A stretch of DNA of 64,000 nucleotides from positions 51,748 to 115,747 of the forward strand of contig CANTFL010000591.1 of assembly GCA_947650285.1 (NCBI GenBank), in the 5' to 3' direction. Position 1 is the stretch's first letter. Each line of letters begins with the position of its first letter. This DNA is from Hyaloperonospora brassicae. Its lineage: Eukaryota; Oomycota; Peronosporomycetes; Peronosporales; Peronosporaceae. The notes under the pieces were generated by a model. The model ran no database searches. It saw only the letters and a list, made by a program, of their open reading frames with translations, and was not told where the DNA came from. The position numbers and the translations under genes were made by a program. Shown here in pieces: positions 9,762 to 22,530 of the stretch.

Positions 9762-11101
9762 ATGGAATTCACCCACTGGACCGATACGTACGTGCGTCGC
9801 TTTCCTTTACCTGTCGACGCTCAAACGACAACGTGGCATTACCACTATAACTGCTACTGATAGGATTACTACTACTGATAGTATCACTACTATCCAAATG
9901 TTGGGAATGTCCGCGTCACATGTCGGCCTTCGGCCTCGGCACGTGCTGCTTCACGAGCCTCATGTGTCCTTTCTGATTCACAGTTACGTGTATATGTCAT
10001 TGTGTGGCTGCAGTGGCCGCAGCAGTGCGTCCGCCAGGAACGACGCGTCGTTCTTTGGGTGGCAGTTGTTCCACGATCGCCAGCGCAATTTGGTGTACTA
10101 CTTGCACACGTACACGGGCGAAGTGCGCTGGCCACGACCAGAGACTGTGGGCTTTGTCATGCACGGGCTCAAACCTCTGCCTGCAACGGCTTTAGAAGAC
10201 AATGACGACGCGCGAGCACAAACTATGGAGTGCAGTAGTAGCAGCTTTGTGAATCCAGATATCTGGAGTCCGTACTACCCGCACGTCGTCATGCTGCCTT
10301 CTGGGCTGGTTCAAGTGCACCCGAGTCCAGACTCTGCTGCTTCGGAAATGTGGTGCGGGTACAATCGCTTTCCACTGGCAGCAGCTACTGCCAAAGCCAG
10401 TCGTGCTTTTCCAGCCCTTGATGAAGAGAAGGGATTTCGTGAGCCAGTGAGGATGACGTGCGAGCCGAGATTGCTGCCACCTACGTGGGAAGAAGCAAGC
10501 ACTGGCCTGCCATTCTTGCCTCCGTATCCAGTGGCAATTCTCGAGCGTGAAGGTAAAGAGGATCGACCTCACGTTGCAACAGGAAGTTGCCAGCTCGAGA
10601 AATGTCATACGCCCGAGCTCGACATTTCTCGCGGTCCACCTCTGCTTTATAAAAGTGAGGAAGACCGACGAGGGACACACTGTACGGAGCGATCAACGAA
10701 TACCAAACCCAAGACAAGCATCCCCATGCCAAAACAGCTAGGTAAGCGCGAATGTCTGATCTTTTTGAGCTGCTGATAGGCACTTCATCGTTCTCATGTC
10801 CGCTGTAGCTTTTCCGAAAGAAGGCCCGGCACCAAGCATCGAGAAGAAGGAGCACAATCGAAAAGGCTATCTGCTTCGTCAGGCGAGAAAAATGGTCCGT
10901 GGTAGCGGCGTCAATGGTGGTGCAGCAGGTTCAGCTACATCGAGCAAACCGTGTAAGGACCAAGATTCGGTACCAGCTTCAAGGACGAAACCGAACCTTG
11001 CTGCCCGCGGACTAGAAGAAGAAGAAGAAGAAGAAGAAGAAGTCCAAGACGACGGCGGTACCATCAAAGGAGTGAACGTACAACGATCGCTGCACCACTG
11101 A
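9762..11101 (+). CDS. WW-domain protein with acidic C-terminus
   Basis: Three exons are proposed: 9762-9787, 10014-10741 and 10809-11101 (348 aa). The 26 nt first exon ends at GTACGT, and its phase fits the CAG acceptor at 10011-10013. This places the WW domain near the N-terminus (residues 24-51: GWQLFHD, YY at 37-38, T43, W48-P-R-P51). The alternative is a start at 9898 in one longer exon. The second intron (67 bp, GTAAGC...TAG, phase 1) is clear, because frame and charge continue across it. WW domains bind proline-rich ligands. The rest has short PP-rich patches, a poly-Glu run (about residues 317-326) and basic segments, with no other domain recognised. The function is unknown. Confidence 0.65.
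10596..10631 (+). repeat. 11 bp inverted repeat inside WW-gene exon
   Basis: Arms cgagaaatgtc (10596-10606) and gacatttctcg (10621-10631) surround a 14 bp loop within coding sequence. The transcript could fold into a hairpin here. Confidence 0.6.
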
Positions 11102-13445
11102 GTTCCTGGCTACGTGAGAAGAACTTATTTACTCTACAAGATGCCTGAAATCCACAGTCACAGCCACAGTCGCGGACTGTATCGTCCGATCTGATAATGC
11201 ATGCAATGAGAAACTTGCAGATGCATTTCGCAAAAGTACTCCCCACAACGACTACTAAGCGCTTTTGACGTTGTGTCGTGTCGTCGGTAGGGCCATTGGT
11301 TGATATCGGGATACATGGTCACGTGTGAAATTGGTTTCCGGTTTCTCGATAGGCAGTACAAACCAAAGCGTGCTCGATAACGAGCAACAAATGACAGCGA
11401 TCATATGCCGTTCAGAGTAGTCGGCGCGTATATACGCGAAAGCCAGATCTTACATATGAGGCAAAAAGTTTCCGCGGCCATTGTATACGATGGCTACTGG
11501 TGGTAGGCGTTGCACGAACTTGTGCTAATAGCAATCAGTATGAACAGGACCATCCTTGCCTGGTTGTTGTGATGTACCCTGGTGCTGGGTGCCTTGTAAA
11601 AGGTCTTACGTCTATTTTATTGTAGAAAAACACCAAGCTTATAAGCAGAGCTTTCCACTCGGGTACACTCGTCCTAGCACTTGCTAGCAAGCAAAGCCTG
11701 TATCTAGACATTTTCTTTTACCATAGTGGAGTGACATCGGTCCTCCGATACCACCGCAGTCGCATATCGAGCTGAAAATGTAATCTACGCGAGCAGGTGT
11801 GTAAGATTGCCTCAATTAGGATACAGCTTATCGTAGTTACGAGATACAAGTCATCAGCAGAGCTTTTCGGTGATCTCCCTCACGAGCAACATACATAAAG
11901 GCAGGTGAATCGACACGGTAGTTAGCACGAAGCAATTTCCGCTTCGTGCTTCGACATCATATCTTTTTTGCCTCCTTTCAATTCACAAGGAAAGTTCAAT
12001 TCTTTTGTTGTGAATTTGAAATGGAGGCAATTTTTTGCACACAAGAAGCCTCCCATTTGCATTCTAGCGCAATGACATGACTCCTGTAGCAAAAACTTTC
12101 CAAAACCTTTAATCTTGTTCGGTCCTTAGTGATCGATGCTGTGACACTACGCGAGCAATCTATTCGTAACGCTACACAACTCTTACCTCTGTCAGCGTAA
12201 ATTGGCGGCAAATCGAGTTCCCATGTCGCATGACATTGTAGAGCTGACAACGCACAATGATCGTTTATCTCAATCAAAAATCGAGCATTGGTCGTACATT
12301 GACCGAGTTCGAGTTGCAACGCATGCATTGTTTTAGAGGTGGCAGTTGTTCTCGCCCACACGCTTCGAATTGCGTAAAATAATCACCACGTATATTCAGA
12401 TAAAGCTGAAAATGAACGTACTTTACTCTGTACACACCAGGTATAGTGTACATATCGCATCTAGAACTCTACATGCTTCGCTCATGCCTTTGTTTAGAGT
12501 CCTGCTTACCACGGGAAAGCTAGCTACACTCTCGCTTCTTCCCACCATGAACTCCGTCTCGCACGTCAATTATTGTACTTGTGTATGAGCCTATAATCTG
12601 TCTCAACTTCAGCTAGTTTTGTATATTGGCAAGACGAACATGCTTTACTTACTGACAACGATTCGTTGTTCTTTCACTACGCATCATTACGCTTGTGTTG
12701 ACATTTGCTTGAAGTAGATAACATCAGCCACAACTATTATTGAACTATAGGACGTCTATCCATCCATTACATACACAACTCACAGCTGGAAGCGCAAAAC
12801 GAAGGTCACACAGAATGCAATCCGCGGTACTCAAAAACGATAAGGCAAAAAGTGTCTGGTCTTCCTCTTCGCTCAGCAGCAGAGTAAACCGAAGCTCTTG
12901 CTACCTTATCAAAAAGTTACATCTCGCCGATCGCAAGTTGAGGCTGTTTCAATGCTGTTGTTACGCACATGTGAACTTGTAGTCGTCTACATTTTCGATC
13001 AGCTTTCTCTTCAACACATGAACAACTACTTTGAATTGCTTCATTGCACAACAAAGTCGACAACACTGAGAAAATTATCACAAAACGCAACGCACGATAT
13101 ATGTCCAGCCGCTATCCCATTGTCATAATGCGTACGTTGCAACTAATACGCCATTCAGTTCTATGGACTTGATCGCACAGACCCCAGAGCTGTAAAAGCT
13201 AAAGCTGTCGTCATTTGCAATCTTTGCTCTGCCGCGATGGTCGACTGCGATTTTTGTTGAAATTTGCTGTAAAAATATATGAACTGAACTTCACTACTCC
13301 TATTTAATACCAGTCAAAGAAAGCACCTCTCAAGTCCAGACGAAGATCGATCCATATTGTATCATTTCCGAAGCACAAAATCAGTGTATTTTCAGCCATT
13401 ACAAGTCAGTCGTTGTAAAAACTACTCGAATAACGACACCCAGTT
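11102..13445. other. Intergenic 2.3 kb without recognised gene
   Basis: Short frames only (for example 11996-12361 on minus), none with a recognisable motif. No tRNA-like cloverleaf was noticed. The end near 13.4 kb should contain the frataxin promoter. Confidence 0.45.
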
Positions 13446-14417
13446 ATGCTGCGACGAGCTCTTGTGGCGAAGGGGTACGTACAACCGCATGCACTGCTGA
13501 CATTCCACTTGTCGAAGAGGAAGTAGCACTAATAGAGCCATAACGCTAACGCATTTCATTGATCTGCTGTCACATGTTGTAGGATGGGCTGCTCAGTGGC
13601 GGCGCAGGTACGAGCAAAAGTGACAGTTCCGACCACTGGAGCATCTGCCCGTCGTCGCCCTCTGAGGCGGAAGATGTCCGAGGACAAGTACGTCACAAGC
13701 GGGTAGCGATCACAGTATATATGTATATATATTACAGCTCCTAACCGGGGTTTCATATGGTACATTTGCAGGTTCGCAGCGCTGTCGGCAGAGTTCTTGG
13801 ACCGCGTGCAGACTGCTATGGAGCCGCTTTATCCGCCGATCAATGACGATTTCCAGCTCCAACGTGATGCAAGTGCGTCATACGCTGTTGTGGTCCATCC
13901 ATTCTTACTCTTGCACTCTGCCTCTTGGCAGTGTGCGTGGGGACTCTATTGCTAATCATTTTGTGAACAAACAATGTGTTGGTTTTGGTTCTGGTGGTGG
14001 TATTGCTGATGATGAGCAGAGGACGCGCTTGTGATTCGCACCAGTGCTCAAGAGTTTGTGGTCCAAGTGCAGTCGTCCGAGCAGCAGATCGAGTTTGTGT
14101 CTCCGGCAAGAACGAGCGATTTCGGACATTTTCATGGCAATGCAATTGAGCTGACGGCGTCAAGCTTCGATCCTCTCTTTTTCTTCGTCTCCTTTTGCAG
14201 GTGTCAGGTTTGCGCACGTATCGCTGGAATGCCGTGACAAAGCGGTGGGAGGACGAGGTGGGGCTGTCTTGAGCACATGAAAACATGGTAACTTCATGCC
14301 ACATGTTGACAAACGATCTCGACCGCGGTGTCCATTGTGTAGACCGACTCGCACGATATCGAGGGACTGTTGACGCGCGACCTGATGCGTTTCTGCGCGG
14401 GAATCCCGCTTTTCTAA
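13446..14417 (+). CDS. FXN: Frataxin (mitochondrial Fe-S assembly factor)
   Basis: Six small exons (13446-13474, 13583-13687, 13772-13872, 14020-14105, 14201-14257, 14343-14417) join in frame to 150 aa. The first ~40 residues are Arg-rich and nearly free of acid (MLRRALVAK..., ARRRPLRRK), typical of a mitochondrial presequence. The frataxin/CyaY core follows: an acidic first helix (SAEFLDRVQTAMEPL, NDDF), strands LVIRTSAQEFVVQV and QQIEFVSP|VSG, YRWN, then KRWEDE and a closing helix HDIEGLLTRDLMRF. The conserved SPxSG is formed exactly across intron 4, whose donor is GC rather than GT (GCAAGA...TTTTGCAG). Frataxin binds the NFS1-ISCU complex and promotes sulfur transfer for Fe-S clusters. It is convergent with CNOT11, 199 bp apart. 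Confidence 0.87.
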
Positions 14418-14616
14418 GCACCTGTGCGTGTGCATCGGCACGAGGTGCACACGCTACTGGATCACCACCTATACAGCCGCATATGGCCCTACTGCAGAAG
14501 TATCAAGCTGTGGTAATGCGGGTGACTACGTAATGCACCAATGGCCACGTCAACCGTTCGCAATTGTATTGTTTGTACTTGACGCTCGCTTTCCGTGTTC
14601 GCTGGACCTGAGCCTG

Positions 14617-16545
<1,929 letters not shown>

Positions 16546-16656
16546 CGCAGCGGTGGGGGGACGACGATGACACTCGGGCTGTTCGTAATCGCTTTTTAGC
16601 AAAAGCAGTTGGATCGCACTTAGGCTGCTGCGAACTTAAGGACAATGGCGTGACAC
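16546..16656. promoter_or_regulatory. Shared promoter interval CNOT11 / QNG1, with a minimal uORF
   Basis: Only 111 bp separate the two divergent start codons, so both promoters and 5' UTRs must overlap here. On the plus strand an ATG-GCG-TGA mini-uORF (16645-16653) ends 3 bp before the QNG1 start and could lower or regulate its translation. No TATA-like box is obvious. Confidence 0.6.
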
Positions 16657-18399
16657 ATGGGTACAAACTCCATTGCCAACATGGCTTCATGCGTCGATCT
16701 CGTGGCTCGCGTTCGTCCGTCGTGTGCGGCGCTTGTAGCGCACAAGTCGTCGTCTGTGCGCGTCAATACCGATGCAGTGCATACGTTTGCTGCGAAAGTG
16801 TCCGATGTGTTTCGAGCGACTCCGCCAGTCGCTGAGTTTATGACGTTCCCGCTGACGTTCCGCTCGCAACAGGACGAACTTAACTTTCTAAGTGCGTAGA
16901 AATACATATAGGGCGTTTATGGCTACTGCAGATGGACTGACTGGTTCTCATTGTATTGTTTCGATGCCTCTTGTTGTGTGTGTATGTATCGATTGGTATG
17001 TGAAGCGCTGTATGGACTGCTGAGCTTTGGCAGCGGATACCGCAAGGACTTGCACAAGTACGCGGATCGAGGAGCTCATGATACCATTGTGAGTGTAATG
17101 TGACGCCATTGGTTATGTTGGAGGCATGCTGTATTGTAGATGCTTTTTGGCACTGATGTTGCTGGTGTTGGTGTGCTATGGCTGCTGATGCTGCTGTGCT
17201 TCGTCCTTGTTTTCTGCTGTACAGGTGTTTGGGCTTATCGGCATGTACATCTCCGTGCCCAAGCTAGACGCTGCGTTTTTGCAGAACGTCAGTGTGGACA
17301 TTGTTGCGTCTTACTTTGGTATTCCACTGGAAAAAGATGAAGAGGTGTCTCGAGGCATTTATATGGCCAAGCCGGTGCGACGCGTTTGCGAAAGAGATGA
17401 TTGAAGCTGAGTTTTGTGCTAACTATCGGTGGGTATGTTTGATGCGACGGTACAGGGACCGCTGAAGCCACTGGCTGTAATGATTCAGAAAGTGGGTTAC
17501 ACTGGGATTGCTCATTGGTTTGTAAATCAACAAATGGCAGTGCAGGACTAAGCAAAAGTTGCATGGCGCTTCGATGACGACTGTAGGTACTGAATGAAAG
17601 TGGACAGAAGCTGGTTGATATGAAGCTGGCAGATTTTGGAGCTTTCGTTCTAGCCCACCTGTCACCAAAACACACAAATGAGTTGAGGGCGAAGAGCCCT
17701 GAAGGTTCTGGCGCTAGCGCCGCGTACCTCGTTACTCAGCTTGTGGCTGTATTTCCCGGCTTTGACGATCACAACGAGTTCCATGGCGAGAAAGTGTATT
17801 TTCTCAAACGCGCACAATTGGCCGTTGCATGTATATACCGTCGATTTAAGGTGAAGACTGCCGACACAGAGAGCTGCCTGGTCAGCTGTGGTTTTCGTTT
17901 GCTGATCGCTATTTGCAACTTTGTAGGACTCGGACCCGATGCTGGCGTTTACCGACATCAACAAGCTCACGGCGTTCAGTGACAATGTAAGATCGCAAAA
18001 TGCGTCAGTGAGGTCTTGCCGGGCTTTTCCTGATGCGCTCTTTTACGTGCTGCATGACAGGTTCTGCCATGTGTGCTGCACGCCCTGGGAATGCTCGAGG
18101 TAAGGAAAGATCAACACTTGCCCCTAATTTCTGTACATCTGCTGAATCAGTGTTGTTCTGCATGACCACAGTACGATACAGAGTTGGAGAGCTTGATCAA
18201 CCGCGGCGAGGAGCTTCGCGCCGGTCAACGGGAATGCGAACTTCGAGCTGCTGCGATCGTGGCGTGTGACCAGATTGTAATGGCGAGTGACGGCCGTATC
18301 GGCACCCTCGAGCTAGATTTCTACTTGTGGCGTATGGGCAAGGAGGACCGCTTTCGTGGTCTCGAGCGCCACGCCACGCGAGACACGTTTTTCTACTAA
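16657..18399 (+). CDS. QNG1: Queuosine 5'-phosphate N-glycosylase/hydrolase (DUF2419)
   Basis: Eight exons (16657-16891, 17006-17088, 17225-17374, 17456-17491, 17587-17850, 17927-17986, 18061-18099, 18172-18399) join in frame to 364 aa. Introns are 72-136 bp with GT donors (GTGCGT, GTGAGT, GTAAGG and similar) and AG acceptors. Family blocks appear in order: QQDELNFL|TLYGLLSFGSGYR, DRGAHDTI|VFGLIGMYIS, VASYFGIPL, FGAFVLAHL, AAYLVTQLVAVFPGFDD, GEKVYFLKRAQLAVA, FTDINKLTAFSDN, VLPCVLHALGML, and an acidic LELDFYLWRMGKED near the C-terminus. Members release queuine from queuosine 5'-phosphate so eukaryotes can salvage it for tRNA wobble position 34. Exons 4 and 7 are only 36 and 39 nt. The start is the first in-frame ATG after the mini-uORF; a second ATG lies 24 nt on. 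Confidence 0.88.
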
Positions 18400-19150
18400 C
18401 TTCAGCTGCGGTCGTTGAGCTGATGGGTATCAGCTACAGTGAAGGGTCATTGATCAGTCGCGACGTATCATGTTTTCGTTCTGCTGTAGCGCCACTCTGT
18501 CGCTGGTGTTTTGTGTATGCATCTTCGGCTGCCTGTAACACCAGTGTGCATGGTTTGCAGCATTCACTGAAACTCAATCGGATATATGCATGTGGAGGAG
18601 CTGTGATACAAAAGTAGTGAAAACAACTAGGAAGTAGCAGGTTCTGAGGCCTGATTTGGTTTGCCGCCTCGTCACGAGGATTATGACCACTATAACAAGA
18701 GAAATATCTTGCGATCTCATTTCAGACTGCCGCCTTGTTTGCAGCTGCGCGTCACACAAGCGAGCACAACGCTGTCCGCGACGAGCTGTATGCGTGGAAG
18801 GCCTAGGTCGCTCAAATACAAACGTGTGCAGCAATGGCGACGATGGACTGAACATTCCATCTAGACCAAGATTGTCTTTATCCAGTAGCCAATATGTCAC
18901 CACTTTGCAGTGACGCAAAATGGTACGAAAGACCTCAGCGATTCAAGTGGCCCAAACACACTGGTGATTTACTGTTCGACGATTAATGGCAACTTACGGT
19001 CAGGTAGAGATTGAGTCAAAAGCTATCGGACGTTGTTTGCATGCTGTCTACAATTGGCCCCACATCGTTTTGTCCGAACGAGCCGTTCGTACGAATGCGA
19101 CTGATGAAGGAATATCTGTACCTCGATAGTTAGAAAAGCAGAGGGTGTCC
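18400..19150. other. Intergenic, no gene recognised
   Basis: Noncoding by eye. A minus-strand frame at 18574-18918 shows no family features. The region leads into the inverted-repeat element. Confidence 0.4.
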
Positions 19151-19456
19151 ACTGAAGCAATGTTTCACGCTTGATGGTAAAAAGCTTGTGGAAGTGGTTG
19201 TCTGCGTGTGTGGATAGATCTATAAGACAATGACACTGTAGATCAATTATTATGTTGCAATCAATGGGGTGCAGCAATCCACGTCGTTGTCTTGTTCCCT
19301 CTCAAGGAGGGTACACAAATTGAGTGAAGCCGCATGTTTAGGAGTCAATTCCACGGTAATCTTTAGTAAAAGGCGAAAGATTAATACGTTTTGAAATTAA
19401 CTCTGCGGAATGGATCCAATCAACGGATACAACATTAACCTATACACCATCAAGAC

Positions 19457-19660
19457 CTACACGTGCATCAAACGCATACACAGTCGTCTCGAATACAAAA
19501 CTCGAGACCACTCGACGGGACGTGACAGGAAGTATGCCAGCGAACCACACGCATCAATCGCAAAGTAGACACAGCCCATCAATAGACATGCGCACAGTGA
19601 GCTACCGGTCATCGCATCACGCGTACGATACATATTAACACTCGATGCGGCGTCGGGCAT
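19457..19660 (-). other. 67-codon frame duplicated in both repeat arms
   Basis: An identical frame lies at 22029-22232 on the plus strand in the other arm. It contains one hydrophobic stretch (SLCACLLMGCVYFAI) that could be a membrane segment. There is no known family, and identity between arms may reflect only recent duplication or conversion rather than coding constraint. Confidence 0.25.
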
Positions 19661-19924
19661 TCACTGCGCAGTCCGCGAAATACAAAACCCGTCTTCTTCG
19701 TAAGAAGACGCAGTACCAGCCGTGGCGCAAGCTGCTTGTGTAATCTCCTCAATCGGCTAGTAGCCTGATACAAACATCTCTTGGTGTCGTGATTGGTCGT
19801 AGGGCATTGCTATGTATCTTACGATATTGTGATCGGTTCGCTAGGCAATGTCGCGTCGACTACATCATGGAGGTCGCAAGACAACGATCTGTTGGTACTA
19901 CGAGCAAGAATGCGGTGTCTTTGA

Positions 19925-19940
19925 TAGTACGTGACAATCT
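19925..19940 (+). repeat. Target-site duplication, left (LINE in repeat arm)
   Basis: The 16 bp tagtacgtgacaatct is repeated exactly at 20539-20554. The uninterrupted version is seen once, in reverse complement, at 21749-21764 in the other arm. Confidence 0.9.
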
Positions 19941-20538
19941 ATGCCCGAAACGTCGAGGCACGTCTTTTGGGATTGTCAGAAGGCGCGGGCGTGCTGGGCT
20001 AAGTTCATCAGCCATTGGATCGGCGCTTCTGTGTCGAGTGCGGTAGTCCATAGTTGTCTCAGCAACTGTGCGAATCGACAGGCTCCGGCGATCCCGGCGT
20101 TTCAGCGGTCTCGGTTGCTCGAGCGGTTTCACGATGATGCCGCAGCGGGGGAAAAGGTGTGGCGACGGATTTGGTTTTTAATGTGTTCCGTTTGCATTAC
20201 GCATTTATGGAGCGAGCGCAACGATGCCGTGTTCAGAGGCGTGCAGTCTACGACGGCTCAAAGTGTCGTCCATTTCTGGACAACCGGCGTCCGTCAATTA
20301 ACGGCCTTGGCTATGCGTGAGCATAGAGGGGCGTCGACAGTTCTTCGAGGGGCTCGATTACATGCCTCCCTTGAACTTTTTACTCTTGAGGCTAGCGGAG
20401 TTTCGCTACCACTAGAGAGGTGCCTTGATCCACCGCCGCGACCGGCGCTGTATTCTAGGCTTAGAAGATTTCAGACTTCTAGCGCGTAACCATCATGTGC
20501 AATAGACAGTCATGAATCTCTCTCTCTATCTCTCTCTC
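19941..20538 (+). mobile_element. 5'-truncated LINE inserted in the inverted-repeat arm
   Basis: About 598 bp encode the C-terminal end of a LINE ORF2: a zf-RVT-like start (ETSRHVFWDCQKARACW), then LWSERNDAVFRG, TTGVRQL, MREHRGA and RGARLHASLELF, matching the copy at 673-1029. The end is a TCTCTCTA-type pyrimidine repeat rather than poly-A. The empty site is preserved in the opposite repeat arm, so the insertion boundaries are exact and the event is younger than the inverted duplication. Confidence 0.9.
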
Positions 20539-20554
20539 TAGTACGTGACAATCT
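20539..20554 (+). repeat. Target-site duplication, right (LINE in repeat arm)
   Basis: An exact 16 bp repeat of 19925-19940. The repeat-arm sequence resumes immediately after it (cattctattctcg). Confidence 0.9.
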
Positions 20555-20575
20555 CATTCTATTCTCGTTGCTGCT

Positions 20576-21730
20576 GACAGGCGGCAGAGATCGGCTTTAT
20601 AATCTAGCTCACGACCGGATGACACTTTACACGTCATGACGGTCGCAAATCTTCTTCGCCAAATACGGTAGATTACTTGAGTCACAAATCCGGCCAACCT
20701 GATTTGAAACTTTCATACGCACGCTGACACGCGATCGCCGTGACGGCTATGATGCTAGTGAGAGGGTTGCTTCGTATGAGATGATCGCTGAACCGAAAGC
20801 AGGAGTCTTTGGATAGGTGAGGCAATACGGCTTGAGTCTAACATTGATATACACGATGTCAACACATGACAGAATTGCTGACCTTTTCGCCCTCCTCTAT
20901 TCAGTGTCGATGCAACCATAAATACATGGCTCTTGTCGACATAATACACCGATCTCGATAATGAATACCGTGTCATGGTAGAATGCTTTGTCGCGAATGC
21001 AGAACGGTTATTTGGAAGTTTCAACCGCAAACCATTTGCTGCATCCGCGCGTACTAGGCGGTCTTTGACACAACGACTGATCGTGTTGAAGCTCAATGTT
21101 ACGTTACTACAACAATAGCGAAATAAGCTATGTTAATTGTAAAGGGTAGTGAACGTTTTTTGGGTGTTGCGCGAGGCGCTTTCACAACACCATCTTCAAA
21201 GACATAGAGGAAAAGGAAAGCTTGGAAAAGTCTCACCAGTCAGTATTTTACAAAACGTTGCAGCAGAAAATGCGAAGTTCTACCGGAATAAATACCGCAC
21301 CCTGCCGGTGATAGCATGTACGGTGTGAATGACAAGGAACGATCGCTGAACGACATGTATGCGCGCCTATAAAAGTCGAAGGCGTTGCGATGGGGTGCTG
21401 TCGAAATTGTCGATCGGCGACATCAGCTTTTCTGCCCAGATTAGATTACGATACAAGTTTGCAACATCTACTACGACTCGTACCTGTCGGCGGCAGAACC
21501 GTACGCGCAGGAATAAGTTACCGCTAAGGAGGCTTTCAGGGTACGTTAAAGGAAAAAGAGTTGCCATAGAGGGCGATACCTGTGTATGTGAAGTACGTCC
21601 GGGTAATGTAGAGACCGTGTTTGTTTCCAGGACATACAAAAGCATTGATTGAGGGCACTACGTCTCTTAACAAAAGCACTATGCGATATCTAAAGGCACA
21701 TTCTGACGCCGCCGTCAGCTGCCAGACCGC
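20576..21730. other. Spacer between the inverted-repeat arms
   Basis: 1.15 kb of unique sequence. A minus-strand frame (21096-20755, 113 codons) and a plus-strand frame (21359-21652) are the only sizeable ones. The minus frame has a YYVDKSHVFMV stretch loosely like the second-Asp strand of a DDE transposase, but the evidence is too weak to name a family. If this is a mobile element, these would be its cargo or a dead transposase. Confidence 0.35.
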
Positions 21731-22530
21731 AGCAACGAGAATAGAATGAGATTGTCACGTACTATCAAAGACACCGCATTTTTGCTCGTAGTACCAACAG
21801 ATCGTTGTCTTGCGACCTCCATGATGTAGTCGACGCGACATCGCCTAGCGAACCGATCACAATATCTTAAGATACACAGCAATGCTCTACGACCAATCAC
21901 GACACCAAGAGATGTTTGTATCAGGCTACTAGCCGATTGAGGAGATTACACAAGCAACTTGCGCCACGGCTGGTACTGCGTCTTCTTACGAAGAAGACGG
22001 TTTTTGTATTTCGCGGACTGCGCAGTGAATGCCCGACGCCGCATCGAGTGTTAATATGTATCGTACGCGTGATGCGATGACTGGTAGCTCATTGTGCGCA
22101 TGTCTATTGATGGGCTGTGTCTACTTTGCGATTGATGCGTGTGGTTCGCTGGCATACTTCCTGTCACGTCCCGTCGAGTGGTCTCGAGTTTTGTATTCGA
22201 GACGACTGTGTATGCGTTTGATGCACGTGTAGGTCTTGATGGTGTATAGGTTAATGTTGTATCCGTTGATTGGATCCATTCCGCAGAGTTAATTTCAAAA
22301 CGTATTAATCTTTCGCCTTTTACTAAAGATTACCGTGGAATTGACTCCTAAACATGCGGCTTCACTCAATTTGTGTACCCTCCTTGAGAGGGAACAAGAC
22401 AACGACGTGGATTGCTGCACCCCATTGATTGCAACATAATAATTGATCTACAGTGTCATTGTCTTATAGATCTATCCACACACGCAGACAACCACTTCCA
22501 CAAGCTTTTTACCATCAATCGTGAAACATT
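21731..22530 (-). repeat. Right arm of long inverted repeat
   Basis: Reverse complement of the left arm without the LINE. The outer boundary is near the shared ttttaccatcaa/cgtgaaacattg text at about 22505-22530. No clear flanking target duplication was found. Confidence 0.85.

Larger units (their letters stand above)
19157..20575 (+). repeat. Left arm of long inverted repeat (interrupted by a LINE)
   Basis: Apart from the LINE at 19941-20538, this arm is the reverse complement of 21731-22530 with only a few base differences by eye. Coordinates mirror with a constant sum of 41689: the 67 aa frame 19457-19660 (minus) equals 22029-22232 (plus) residue for residue. Inside each arm is a small palindrome (cgtcttctt, cgt, aagaagacg). 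The element type is not recognised; the arrangement resembles a foldback-type transposon or an inverted duplication. Confidence 0.85.

Noticed and set aside
9377..9850. 157-codon frame upstream of the WW domain as a gene
   Set aside because: Low-complexity Ser/Arg composition and two alternative frames of similar length. It overlaps the proposed first exon and its donor.
20755..21096. Minus-strand frame in the inverted-repeat spacer as a Tc1/mariner transposase
   Set aside because: Only one short stretch resembles a DDE strand. Other catalytic motifs are not visible.
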